In this document: in pieces, positions 12,304-24,293 of the stretch
Layout: the number at the start of each line of letters is the position of its first letter
Position numbering within the stretch: the first letter of the stretch is position 1
From: Serripes groenlandicus
Taxonomy: Eukaryota; Mollusca; Bivalvia; Cardiida; Cardiidae
NCBI GenBank assembly: GCA_031761405.1
Contig: JASEVX010000003.1
Location: forward strand, 114,703,831 to 114,767,830
Direction: 5' to 3'
Length of the DNA stretch: 64,000 nt
Program-made: the position numbers and the translations under genes
The notes under the pieces: model-generated
What the model was told of the DNA's origin: nothing
What the model saw: only the letters and a program-made list of their open reading frames with translations
Database searches by the model: none

Positions 12304-13953
12304 ATTAGTCGCCGGGCAGAAGCCCGCGACTTCTATTTTTAATAGGTTTTCGGAAATCACATGGGAGGAGGAGTTATTATTAGAAAAAAACAAATTTAAA
12401 TGTCTTGAACATATTACAATTGCGTTTGTTTAAAAACACTAAGTTATGACACATCTAAAATGAAATAAATATTCCGATGTTTTAAGTATTAGTAGTTTCT
12501 TTATTTTGACTCGCATCTCTTTTTTTGGGGTTTTATTTACGAAGACAAAACCGTCCCCATGAGACTTGCAGCAAGCAGACTGTTATGTGTCAATATCAAG
12601 TAAAATTCACGTCGAATTCTCCTTTAAAATAGCAATCTTAATTTACTGAATGTTATTTTCATGTTCAAAGAGATGTCTTGATTTGTGAGGAATTCATTTT
12701 ATAATGTTTATCCATGCATGTATATCTAAAATATGAACTGTTTCTAAGCTAAAACTGTTGATCGCGTGACTCGCGAATACCAACTGCGTAGATCAATCTC
12801 CTTTGCAGAGAGCCGCTCTTTACACTCACTTACAAATAGTAAATTATAGGTGATTTAAAATGTTTATTTGGTTCAAAACAAATGAAGAAAAGAACAAACC
12901 GAGATAAAACTGGTTTTAATAGAAAAATTACTTTGAACGAACACTCTCTGCCTATAAAGAGAGTTTCAAGAACGACACCTCTGCGAAGAAGAATGTAGGT
13001 CACGAATCGGGTCTTTCGTACAAAATTATTTCGTCCTTGACAATTTTAAATGTGTCATTAAATTCCCTAAAGGCATATTGCTTCCGATCTGTATATTGTT
13101 ATGCATCATTGACACAAGGGCGCTCATCATAATATAATTTTAAAACATGAGTAGTTTGTTATTTTCATTATAAAAAAGGAAGGAAAGAATTACAATAAAT
13201 TAACATGTTGTAGGGCTCAGTTTAGGTTCGAAATTAAGTTTTAATTATAAAACAATTTCAATGAGATTTAACTGTTTAGCTGATATTATATTTCGAAGGT
13301 GGTCTTATTTGTAAATATTGGATTACATTTCATCATTTGTTAAGGTATGATATAATTAGGATGCCAAGCTATAATATCATTTTGAGAAAAAGAGAAAACT
13401 CATGTCTTCAGCGATTTAACCCTTATCTCATTGTTTTAAAAGTAAATTGCTGCAAAGGTGTCCAATGTTGACTTTAATAGGGGAAACATAAAATGACGTG
13501 CTATTGCATGCAAATCTTAAATTGTCTGTTTTGTGGTTTTGTTGATAAATGATAGAATTCAAATATTCTGACAAACATCTTGAAAAGTGTATGTGGAATT
13601 CACAAATCTTATAATTATTCCTTAATGAAAGCACTGTATACATACTAAGACTAATGATTGTCAAGATTACCCATTTCCATTACTGTGTATGATCAATAAT
13701 TAGTTGGCTGTGTGTATGGTCAACCTACTTTGGAATGGAGATTGATCATAAACAATGAAAGGCTTCAATTATCATTCACTTCGTTGACAAAACAATGCAA
13801 GTTATGACACATTTTCACTTGACCCCGCCCCTGATGTTCCAATATGCCCCTCAGTTGATAACTGTTTATTCAACTACTATACTGTTAGTGTTATGCATAA
13901 CTGCAGTATGCATTTCCGGCGACATTGATGCGTTGCATCAACTTTCTCTTGTA
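12302..13953 (+). repeat. Inverted repeat block A, left copy
   Basis: Matches the reverse complement of 24294-26279 almost throughout, from 'tattagtc' and 'cgcgacttctatttttaata' to 'caactttctcttgta'. The ORF at 13795-14094 has a close counterpart on the minus strand at 24249-24530 but resembles no known protein. The site corresponding to the LINE-tail insertion in the other copy is intact here (13584-13591). Confidence 0.9.
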
Positions 13954-14115
13954 CTCTGTTATAATTATTTTATACTCTTATACTCTGTTCATTATTATTT
14001 TTATACTGTTATACTCTGTTATAATTATGTAATACTCTGTAATAATTATAGTATACTCCGTAATAATTGTGTATACTATTATACTCTGTTATAATTAACT
14101 GATGTTCTGATATAA
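13945..14115. repeat. ~20-bp AT-rich minisatellite, second array
   Basis: Same 'tactctgttataattatgt' unit as 12120-12303. Confidence 0.85.
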
Positions 14116-14658
14116 TTATCACACATTTTATTTGTCTTTTTTTTTTTTTGTCACGTATTTCAGATAACTGCTTAAAAAATACCATTCTACCAATTTCGAC
14201 AAAGTGCCAGTTTGATTGATATTTTGTTTCATATGAATTTATTGATACTTTGTTTCCTAGTAATTGCTTGGTATTTTGCTTCTCGTAAAATGATCAAATT
14301 TGTAAATTCACAATGCAAACAACGATGTAATAGCACCACAGCAGACATATCGGGTTGTTACCAAATAATGCAGGGAGACCGTGCCGATATACATCTTCAT
14401 TTGAAATTGTGTAACATATATTGAATAGCACAACTGCATGATAATAATAAAGTAAATAATTCCCGCACACAAACTAAAACATTATAAATGATATATTTTC
14501 AGAAAACTTTGCATCAGAAAAGTCCTATCGATAAAATTGTGCACGATTTACTCAACCATATAAAACTTTCGTTAAGTAATGAGTATTGACGGGTTGATAC
14601 TTATTCATGCGAAGACATTTCATGTAGTTACGCAGCAAAAAAGATGTGTCAGTATATA

Positions 14659-15547
14659 CGAGGGGTGATCCAGAAGTAATAGGAATTTTGTTATAATTTC
14701 GACACAAATGACAAACAACCTTTCTGGGAGATTATGAAAATTGAAAGTACAATGGAGGCGGGCCCATGTAGTAACGTCACTCTGACATCGTCGTTTGAAG
14801 GGAAACGTGTAGGTTTGAGAACGTAAATAAATATTTTAACAACAGTTATATCAACTCAATTTTTGCATCAACTTCCCCAGAAGCCATTCCTTGAAGACTT
14901 TCCATAAACTTTGTTCAGCGAAATGCGTAACATGTGATGTGTAATAAATGACAAAATTATTATGGGGAAAACGACACTCACACTGTTCCTTTCAACATCA
15001 GAGCTTGCTCCTTTGCAAGTGACATTAGTTTCCCACTGATTTCTCCCCTCCAACCATGAAAATATTTGTATGTATACATCGCTAGTGACTGATTGACTCC
15101 TGGTGAACTTCACTGAATAGACATTTGATTTGTGTCTACGTTGTGATATAATTTTACTATTTAGCATTTTTCAATTGTTATTTGACGTCATTTTGTAGGT
15201 GACATTCTTGCACGTCGGTAAACAACTTTACTATTTTGATGATTAGTATGGAACAAAAACAGTAAACCCTTGTTATTAGACAACAATTGCACATTTTCGG
15301 TATCATTTGTTTGTGTATGTGAAATATACACAGCTTAAATAAGTACTAAAATTACGTTGTTGTCCGCCTATACCTCAACTCGTTTCTTTGACAACGATTT
15401 ATAACTTAGCTAATGACAATATTAAAAATATTAATTCGCCATAAGTTAGAGCAAAAACAAATATACATATGGTATGAATTTCCTAAATATGTATTAACTT
15501 ATACAAGAATTACTAAGAAAATCCTATTTCTTTTGGATCACTCCTCG
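14659..15547. mobile_element. Non-autonomous mariner-like element, ~0.9 kb
   Basis: Left end CGAGGGGTGATCCAGAAGTA, right end the inverse of CGAGGAGTGATCCAAAAGAA; both sides are bordered by TA-rich sequence (TATATA), consistent with TA target use. The interior has no intact transposase; the 99-codon minus ORF at 14868-15167 lacks DDD/HTH signatures. The right ~480 bp recurs inverted at 20690-21182. Confidence 0.7.
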
Positions 15548-16120
15548 TATATATAATATAATATATAAACAGATATCCTGTAGTATGTCTATTTATAAAT
15601 ATACTGTATAATTTGAAATAAAATAGCTATTAGGGAAGAAATCAATTAAAATATCCATTTTTTGTGTAAAAAGGGTTGTCAATTTAAACTGTGTTTCAGC
15701 TCAAATATCGCAATGCAAAACATCGGTAAAACGGCACTCTGATTTACTAAAAATCGGCTACACAGATGTTCTTGAAATTCTAATAACTTTAAGTAGAAAT
15801 GGTGATCGTAATAATATGACTTCTTAAATTAATCTCTCGGGTAAATTTTTAGTAAATTAAAAATTATGTAATAACTTTGAAAATATTCCAGCGAAATGTT
15901 CATTTACAATCGGGTATTGTTATCTGATTCGTCATGGTAGATACATGCAATTTATATCATGACACAGGTTACTTTATACTTTATTTATAATTCAATGTTA
16001 TTGGTGTTTGAATACAAATTCAAACAAGAGTAGTAGCGATTTCTTCAACCACACTGTTATTGTCACAAAAACATACGTTTTGACGACGATAACGATGTTA
16101 TTTCAAAGGTATCAATTTCC
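15548..16120 (+). repeat. Block C of the inverted structure, left copy
   Basis: Aligns with the reverse complement of ~20100-20680 (blocks around 'gatttactaaaaatcggct' and 'gaaaatattccagcgaaat') and, more weakly, in direct orientation with 22290-22650 ('gacgttatttcaaaggtat'-like end). Noncoding. Confidence 0.75.
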
Positions 16121-16747
16121 CACTGACAGACGCATCTGCAGCGGACAACTTTTGAAAAACATTCCGACAAAAACAATTACTGATGAGCAACTTCTCATCT
16201 GTCCACAATATGTGTTCTATTCTTTACATTAATTGTTTCGATTGATAGACTATTTTCATTTACGTTTTGAAAAGCAGACAACTCTAGGCGTTAACTATCG
16301 ATGTTGATAATAAATACCAGATCAAGAGTTGGATCCTCCCTTTACTGATACCAAAATACTTTGACTTGTAGTCTATTCCTTGGTGCTCTGTTTGTTTCGT
16401 ATTTTGTGCGGATACCAACTTTAGTTTAGCTACATGTGCATGTATTTCCCCGACTTGCCAGTGGAATCGGACAGGTTCACCGGACAACCGGGTGCATTAA
16501 AGTCTTAACGCTCCACCTGCAAACTTGAGCGTCGAATAGCACACTGGAGACAGGCTGTGAAGGGAATGTTTTACTAACTACCAATGAACAAACAAATTGT
16601 ATGATTTCAATAATTTATTTAACAATGTGTTCACAATCTGAATCATATACAATTTAGTTGTATTCCCATTGCACCTGGTCACAACTAATATGCCAACCGA
16701 TTTTTAACAGCATGGCCAATGCTTCAGATAATCAGAACAAATTATTA

Positions 16748-17177
16748 TGAGCCGTTACACGAGAAACCCAAAATTGTGGACTCTGCGTAATGTATCGACC
16801 CAGATCAGCCTAAGCATGCCACACAGGCGTGCCCGGATAGACACTTTTCGCCTCCTGTGGATTTTCTGTTTCAGGAATTTCTACTCTATCTATCCCCCCT
16901 TAGACGGAATGTGTCGGCCGGATCAGTCTGCGCGGACAGCGCAGGCTGATCTGGTCGATACATTACGCAGATGTCTATCGCCGCAGCCTCACGAGAAAAC
17001 CAACAGTATGTCCTCTGCGTAATGTATCGACCCAGATCAGCCTTCGCAGGCTAATCCATGCCGACACAGGAGGCGTACAGTGTCTGTCCGGGTTAGCCTG
17101 CACGACATTGCTTAGGCTGATCGGGGTTAATACTTTACGCAGAGTCCACAATGTTGGTTTTCTCCTGGAATGGCTCA
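16748..17177. mobile_element. TGAGCC-type MITE, dimer-like copy
   Basis: Starts TGAGCCGTTACACGAGAAAC and ends with the inverse of TGAGCCATTCCAGGAGAAAA. A second internal start ('ctcacgagaaaaccaacag') at ~16990 shows a nested or tandem copy. Contains the palindromic 'gcgcaggctgatctgg' core. Confidence 0.85.
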
Positions 17178-17234
17178 ATTATTGCAGTAGTAGAGGCCAA
17201 AGTATACCAAATACATTTCACTGACTAGGCTGAT

Positions 17235-17660
17235 CCAAATAGAGCTTAAGTAAACCTCCTGTGTTTGCCTAGAAATGAGTGCATACCTTCAGCTGACTGT
17301 ATTGAATATGTAACAACGTATTTAAAGTCATTGTCAATATGTATAAGATGCTTTGGAATTTTTTGTTTGAATAGTCTTTTGTTTTTTGCCCTTGTCTGAT
17401 ACTATGGAAAACCAGTCTTGGCTCTGGCTAATTTGTATGCAAACTGTCGGTAACCATCGCGGAGTTATTTCTTTCTTACGTAATAATAGTTTCCCCACTT
17501 TTTAGTATTACTTTAAAGCTAAGACTAAAGAGGTAACTCTTCACAATGATATGGGATGTTCTAACTGTAAACATTGAAAAGTTTTGACAGTTGAGGATGG
17601 AAATGTGTTGATTTATATTGAAATATAGGAGAATTTAATTGCTTATCCTTACCCAAAAGC
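17235..17660. repeat. Dispersed repeat, copy 1 (pair with 61185-61560)
   Basis: Shares 'gtgtttgcctagaaatgagt', 'ttatttctttcttac' and 'gggatgttctaactgtaaa'-like blocks with the copy at 61.2-61.56 kb, in the same orientation. No ORF. Confidence 0.75.
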
Positions 17661-17940
17661 CCTTTCCCCTTATATATATGATGCTGTCTGACGCCTCCGC
17701 AGCAGACGACTTATTGAAAACATGGCGACACAAGAAGAAATTGCTCAAAGTGTTCTTTTTTTTTTTTTTTTTATTCCATTTACACTTTCCGGTATTGAAT
17801 TAAGTTTTCAGTAATGGTTATTCGCTGGATTATTGAGAACTAAATTTGTATTGCAAGGCCCTTTAAGCCTTTCCCACATACAACAAATCTGCAGCAGACG
17901 CATTTGAAAACAATTTAAACTAAATGAGGGAAAAGGGTTA
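17658..17940. mobile_element. Degenerate piggyBac-like MITE sequence, interrupted by poly(T)
   Basis: 'ccctttccccttatat', 'tctgacgcctccgcagcaga' and 'ttgaaaacatggcgaca' at the left; a T run at ~17757-17772; 'cctttcccacatacaacaaa' at ~17868 and 'gggaaaagggttaa' at 17927-17940. Probably two overlapping copies. Confidence 0.6.
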
Positions 17941-18607
17941 AACGAACATTAAACATTAAACGGATGGAAGGTGCAGAGGCCAAACAAAGAAATATGGGAT
18001 CAAATCCATTAGGACAACAATAATAGTACCAGCTGAAAGAACCTTTTCCCAAATTAAACAAATATGCAGCAGATGAAAACATCAAGGCAACTATATAGAA
18101 TTTTCTATATACAAAATCACAATGATACCGTATCATAAAGAGACATTGTCCATTATATAGAGGTAGATTTATTTTTTTCGGTGTATTTTCTGAATTTATC
18201 TTATCCACTGAAAAGCAAAGGGTAATAGTTTCAAGAATGGCCAATCCACAAGTGAAAATATAACCCTTTTTTTGTCCATGATATGAAAGAAATTTCAATA
18301 ATACACAGAAACAATTAATTACTACATTGTATATTTTCTTTTACGCTTTAAATGAGATTTCTAATTAAAAGGTCAAACAATTGTAAAGACTACAATGTCA
18401 TGTAATTAATTCCTGGTTTGGTGCCCCAATAAACACAAGCCCTTGCCCTCATACAGGTTCTTTCTGAAGCCTCTACAGCGAACAACTTTTCAAAATATTG
18501 TGACAAAGGAAGAAAGTGCTCATAAAAAAGCAAACTTCCTTTTTGCCACAATGTTTTCAACTCTATTTAGTAATTGAACTTATAGAGATCAGGGAAGTAG
18601 ATATTAA

Positions 18608-18828
18608 CCCTTTCCCACAAACAAGAAATCTGCAGCAGGTGACTTGGAACATATCTTGTCAAAAAATGGAAAATCCCTATGATTGAATGGATAACCAATG
18701 ACTAAAAGTGGAAAACAGTGTGGCAAAAGGAGAAATTGCTCATCATGAGCAATTTCTTCTATTGCCACAATGTTTTCAAAAGTCGTCTGCTTCAGAGGCG
18801 TCAGAAAGCGTCCGTATGAGGGAAATGG
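18608..18828. mobile_element. piggyBac-like MITE flanked by TTAA
   Basis: TTAA at 18604-18607 and 18829-18832; left CCCTTTCCCACAAACAAG, right CGTATGAGGGAAATGG. The centre is a near-perfect hairpin ('gagaaattgctcatcatgag' / 'caatttctt'). Confidence 0.85.
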
Positions 18829-19235
18829 TTAACTACGTCGCTGTAAAGATGTGTCGTCTGCGGCAGATCTGTTTTATAGGTTTTTTCCCCAAACGCTTAC
18901 TAGATTTAATCTCTACCTTGTTATATTTGGGATGAAGGGGCCTTTTAAGGGTTAGTTATAAGTTAAAGATTAAATGAATGTAGATTTAATTGACTTTGTT
19001 TTCATTTGATTATCATTATGATAGGTAATCAGATCAATCTGATAAAAAAGTATATTTTGTAAAAAAGGACAATTTTTTTTATCGATAAGAAAAGATAATA
19101 CATTATAATAAAGTTTTCCAAAGTCTTCTACAAAATATCATATAATTTACCCTTTACAAGTTATAGATTAAATGAATGTAGATTTAATTGACTTTGTTTT
19201 CATTTGATTATCATTATGATAGGTAATCAGATCAA
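18829..19235 (+). repeat. A-B repeat module, copy 1
   Basis: Module A ('actacgtcgctgtaaagatg' to 'gtaatcagatcaat') and module B ('aaaagtatattttgtaaaaa' to 'tttaccctttacaa') followed by a partial second A. The same modules occur at 23586-24034 in order B-A-B, with very few differences. Confidence 0.8.
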
Positions 19236-19616
19236 TATGATAAATCAAAGCGCCAATGGCACTGTAGTGGCGATCGTATGGAAAATTCTGCTAAGTAACA
19301 AGCAGTATATCGGTGTAGGGCTTGCGCTTTTCAATAATAGTGCACTCTGGTGCGGATCAATTTGAGAATGTATCAACCATGCATCTTTTGACAGTAGAAT
19401 AATGTTAGTTTGCCAGAATGTTGTCTTGGTGATTGTTTAATTACGTTCTGAAACTGGCAAGATGTGTTCAAAATTAGGCCATTCCAAATTTATGAAAAAT
19501 CTAGTTGGTACTCGATAGACTAGCTACCGTTTTAGCTCATTAGAATGGCTATTTGTAATTTAAATTGTTCGGGTAATCACATGTTCATCACCAGGTCGCT
19601 AGGCCATATTAAGTTA

Positions 19617-19845
19617 ATTTATTTATTTATTTATTGGGGTTTTACGCCGCTTTCAACATTATTTCAGTTATATCACGGCGAAAGTTCACTTATTCATGAT
19701 CCCTGGGTAAACAAACCAGTACTAGGCTAGAAAATGTGCCTTGCCCAAGGGGCACTCCACCATGACCGTAGTGTCGCGACTGGGGATCGAACCCAGGACA
19801 CCCGGTTTCGAAATCCCCGATGCTAACTACTCGACCACAGCGGAT
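19617..19845 (-). mobile_element. tRNA-headed SINE, best-preserved copy
   Basis: On the minus strand the 5' head reads like a tRNA: A-box region 'tgtggtcgagtagttagcat', B box 'gggttcgatcccc'. The body contains 'tcatggtggagtgcc', and the 3' end is 'gcggcgtaaaacccc' followed by AAT repeats (TTTA on plus). Layout fits V-type SINEs of molluscs. Minus-strand Pol III transcription would be inferred. Confidence 0.8.
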
Positions 19846-20689
19846 TTCTCCATATCAAGACAAAATATTGTGTACACTTTAGAAATGTCAAAATTATCAA
19901 GAAAGGAGAGAAAACAGTATCCATTAGTTTGGTGTTTGTTTCAATGATGTCCGATATTAAACAGGTCTGTTTAATTTAGTCCCTTCACATTGCATGATTG
20001 AGGGTTGTCAGATACATATGAGCCAGTCCACGACAAAACCTGTATTAGTGACATAACGTATGACGTTTGGAATTTCCAATTTTATGACGTCACATTTTTC
20101 GTCAACGTCGGTTTACCGTAAACAGTATTATCTTATCAAAATTATGCAATTACTTCCAGCGAAATTTTCATTAAAAATCGGGTATTTTTGTAACATCGAA
20201 TTATAGAGAATAAAGTTACCTGTGTCATGATATAAATTTAATGTTTCTGCCATGACGATTCAGATAAAAATACCCGTTTGTTAATGAAAATTTCGCTGGA
20301 ATATTTTCAAAGTAATTACATCATTTTTAATTTTTTAAGAAATACATATCATTAAGATCACCCTTTCTACTTCAAGTTACCAGAATTTCAAGAAAGTCTG
20401 TGGAGCCGATTTTTAGTAAATCAGAATGCCGTTTTACCGATGTCGCACGTCGGAACGCACATTGCGATTTTTGAACTGAAACGCAGTTAGTGGAATTAAA
20501 ATTGACAACCTTTCGTTTTGCACAATAAACATCAACTTTATGGTATCATGAAATCTACTCCCTACTAAAAATGGATATTTTAATTTATTTCTTCCCGAAT
20601 AGTTATTTTATTGCAAATGATACAGTATATAAATAGACGTAATACAGGATACAGGGTTAATCATACCTGGAAATCTGTTTATATATTAT

Positions 20690-21182
20690 TATACAAGGGG
20701 TCATCAAAAAGTAATAACACTTTCTTAGTGATTCTTGTATTAGTTAATACATATTTCGGAATTCATACTATATGTATATTTGTTTTTGCTCTACCTCATG
20801 GCGAATTAATATTTCTAAAATTGTCATTAGTTTAGTTATAAATTGTTGTCAAAGAAACGAGTTGAGGCATAGGCGGGACACAGCATAATTTTACAAGAAA
20901 GTACCAGTTTAAGCTGTGTATATTTCAAATATACACAAACAGAAGATACCGAAAATTTGCATGACATTATTTTGTTGTGAAATAGTAAAGTTGTTTAGCG
21001 ACGTGCAAGAACGTTATGTAAAAAAAGACGTCAAATGATCGTCAAATTTAGGAAATTTAGCAAAATGCTAAATAATAAAATTATATCTCAACGTAGACAA
21101 AAATCAAAATAGTAATTTGAAATGTTTATCCAGTGGAGTTCACCAGGAGTCAAGCAGTCACTAGCGATGTAAATATACACTT
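20690..21182 (-). repeat. Block B of the inverted structure, truncated mariner-like copy
   Basis: Reverse complement of ~15070-15550: 'aaagaaacgagttgaggcat', 'cacaaacagaagataccgaa' and 'gttcaccaggagtcaagcag' all have partners there. Only one mariner-type end survives (at ~20693-20715, with substitutions). Confidence 0.8.
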
Positions 21183-21275
21183 TTGGCAGGGGGAGGTAAC
21201 TTTTGTATTCGGAACGCCTCGGTACAGTTAAATATATAAATACATATTGGTTTAGACTAGAAAGTATGATAATAG

Positions 21276-21351
21276 ATTATTAGCTCAGTCGGTTGAGCCG
21301 GTAAGATTAACGAATTCAGTCCTATGACATGGGTTCGATCCTACCACAATT
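21276..21351 (+). tRNA. tRNA-like sequence (pseudogene or SINE head)
   Basis: A box 'ttagctcagtcggttgag' and B box 'gggttcgatcct' are well placed, but the presumed anticodon arm and acceptor stem do not pair cleanly and a T-rich tract follows. More likely a SINE head or tRNA pseudogene than a working tRNA. Confidence 0.45.
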
Positions 21352-22849
21352 TTTTTTTATTTTTTTATTTAGCTTTGATCTAAGTGTATGTATGCATATA
21401 TTTATTTAAGGTTTTATTATTTTATTTGTTTGCTTTATTTTTAGATTTCATTGTTTTCTTCATTTTTAATATTCATTATAACTTTATTACATAAAGATCA
21501 TCAAAAACCTTGACAAAAATAGTGTAAATAATATATCATCATCATCACTATAATGCGATTTCGACTGCATGGCTGTGTATGCTATAATACGTCGTTCTAC
21601 ATTTGTATGCCACATTTATACCTTCGCAGGTAAATATAAAATCACGATAATTAAGGACATTGTGCGATTAATAGTTACGTAGAAACTACATAAAATAAAA
21701 AGATGTACATGTAATCCATTACGACTCGAACTCGGGACCTTGGCATAACGAGTTCAATGCTCTTGTTAAACGCTAACTTTGCATTCGAACTGGTGGTGTG
21801 TCAGGATTTTACTTATTATCAAAACGGGCGCATAGTTTTATGCTCATCCCTATTTTGGATAATAGAACAATCCATTAGGTTTCGTCATGGCTCACTGCTC
21901 GAATTTGATGTATACCTAAAATGTAATTATGTTAGCATGAATTACGGTATCAACCCGTCACTACTCATTGAATCACGAAATGTCTATATGTTGCGTTACT
22001 GATGCACAATCCTCACTTTAGCATATATCGATATTGTTGAAACTATCATTCTCGCTATCTCGTAAAAATGCAAGTCTTCTTTTGTTGTATTTTTAATGTA
22101 TATACTATATAAATTGCAATATAGTAGCTACTTTGAATCTTTAAAGAGACGCAAATAAATACAACCTACCATTATTTACTAGGGGGGAAAGGAGGTACTT
22201 AAAAGATTGAAATTGATGATTATAATGAAAACATGTGGTGTGTTTATTACCTACACTAGATGCGTATCTATCTAATATTTGTGCAGTGAACGTTCCGAAG
22301 CGCGACAGACGTTTAACTGCATTATGATTTATTAAAAATCGGCTCGATATATATTCTTAAAATTTCGGGAGAATTTTTAATAAATCAGAAATAATCTTAT
22401 AACTGTTAAAATGTTTTGAAGAAACTTTCCTTTTAATTCGCATTTTGTTGTCTAATTTGTCATGGCAGATGTATGGAATTGATATCAGCACGCATGAAAT
22501 TCTATTCCCTACTGTCTGCCGTCTATTTTATCCGAATATCACTTCAAACGAGAAAAGAATGGCGGTTTCATTAACCACACTATCATTGTCGCAATGACAT
22601 ACATTTTGACGTCAAAAACGACGTTATTTCAAAGGTATGATTCCACCTTAAACGCCTTTCTTTTTTTTCGTTTTCTTATGACAGTTGGTATGTTTATATC
22701 GTAATTAAGAGAGTATATGTAGGACTATTTGGCTAATTCTGGTATCATTATGAAGGTAAACGGTTGATATTTTAGGTAATACAAATAACTCAAAAAATAT
22801 TTTTTTGTCACTAATACAGGTTTTGTCGTGGACTGGCTCATATATAAAC

Positions 22850-23585
22850 ACAGTGTATTTATATGTCTCCGAGGTTGTTAAACTGCTTCGAAAAATTTGA
22901 GTACAATAACAAACACAAAACATGCACAAAAAGCGCAATTTCACTATTTGCCAAACTGTTCAATTTATAAAAATATAGGCATATATTATAATGCTCGATC
23001 TCCAAACTAAATAAGGCTACACTTTCAGCATTGATTGCTAATTGACTCTAGAACGTGCAGACGTGTATACATAACGTGTGTACACACTGACATCGTGTGT
23101 CCTTTTAACCTTTGTAAACCAGTCTTATCATCTAGACGCTTTCATATATTTAAACAACTACAAAATGAAGCGTTTATAATATTGAGATTTAAGAACACCA
23201 GTATCGCGAGCTATTTATAGAACCTTATGGAATTTCCAGATTTGAGTATTATCAGAGTTATTTTCCGTTATTTGCAAGGCAGAACGCGCAATGATATTTA
23301 TTATCTGCCAAATCATGACGAAGATAATATTTACATATTTTAACTCTATGTAGATAATGTCTCGATAAAACTCAAATATTAGTAACAATCCGGTACCAAG
23401 GTAGCACTGACATTATTATTATTAATCGCGTATCTGCATCAATGATGGAACTATAACGGATGTGAGTAAATTAGTTTGCAGTAAGGTAAATAAATATCAA
23501 CCGATTTTTCAAAACCGACTATGTAAATATTGTTCGTTGTTGTTGTTTCTGTTAGCATTGTGGCGATTGTCAAACCAATCGCCAC
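22850..23585. other. No gene seen
   Basis: AT-rich sequence with no supported gene or clear repeat. Confidence 0.5.
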
Positions 23586-24034
23586 AAAAAGTATATTTTG
23601 TAAAAAAGGACAATTTTTTTTATCAATAAGAAAAGATAATACATTATAATAAAGTTTTCCAAAGTCTTCTACAAAATATTATATAATTTACCCTTTACAA
23701 TGGTTAACTACGTCGCTGTAAAGATGTGTCGTCTGCGGCAGATTTGTTTTATAGGTTTTTTCCCCAAACGCTTACTAAATTTAATCTCTACCTTGTTATA
23801 TTTGGGATGAAGGGGCCTTTTAAGGGTTAGTTATAAGTTATAGATTAAATGAATGTAGATTTAATTGACTTTGTTTTCATTTGATTATCATTATGATAGG
23901 TAATCAGATCAATCTGATAAAAAAGTATATTTTGTAAAAAAGGACAATTTTTTTTATCAATAAGAAAAGATAATACATTATAATAAAGTTTTCCAAAGTC
24001 TTCTACAAAATATTATATAATTTACCCTTTACAA
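23586..24034 (+). repeat. A-B repeat module, copy 2 (order B-A-B)
   Basis: Near-identical to 18829-19235, with module B present on both sides of A. Ends at a 14-nt C run (about 24041-24054). Confidence 0.8.
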
Positions 24035-24293
24035 GGCGCACCCCCCCCCCCCCCGCTCCCTGAATTTTTAAAATGGACTTGTCCAGTTTTGCATTTGGGC
24101 CAATAAAAATGTCAAAATGGTTATTTCCATGAGTAGTTGAATATTTTCCAATTTTCCAAATCAGACAAATATCTGGGAATGTATGTCCTTTCACGCTGAT
24201 CCTCTAGGAAGATTTCAGGTTTGCCAGCAAAATAAAATACATGCACCTTTAAGAATAGATCTTTAAAAATAGATATTCAATATACAAAATTAG

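Larger units (their letters stand above)
20019..22840. mobile_element. 2.8-kb element with perfect 35-bp terminal inverted repeats
   Basis: TGAGCCAGTCCACGACAAAA plus 15 more bases at 20019-20053 is repeated exactly in reverse complement at 22806-22840; TA flanks both ends. The interior holds inverted blocks C' and C'' (about 20100-20480 and 22290-22650), part of a mariner-like element (20690-21182) and a tRNA-like sequence, but no transposase ORF. Its ends are very close to those of the short TGAGCC MITEs. Confidence 0.75.

Noticed and set aside
13795..14094. ORF conserved between inverted block A copies (minus-strand partner at 24249-24530)
   Set aside because: Conservation is explained by recent duplication of the DNA; the two frames differ by indels and end in microsatellite.
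14868..15167. 99-codon ORF inside the mariner-like element as a transposase
   Set aside because: No helix-turn-helix or DD(34)D pattern, far too short, and the inverted copy at 21.0-21.18 kb is broken by stops.
17915..18298. 127-codon minus-strand ORF
   Set aside because: Overlaps MITE-derived sequence ('gagggaaaagggttaa') and shows no domain pattern.
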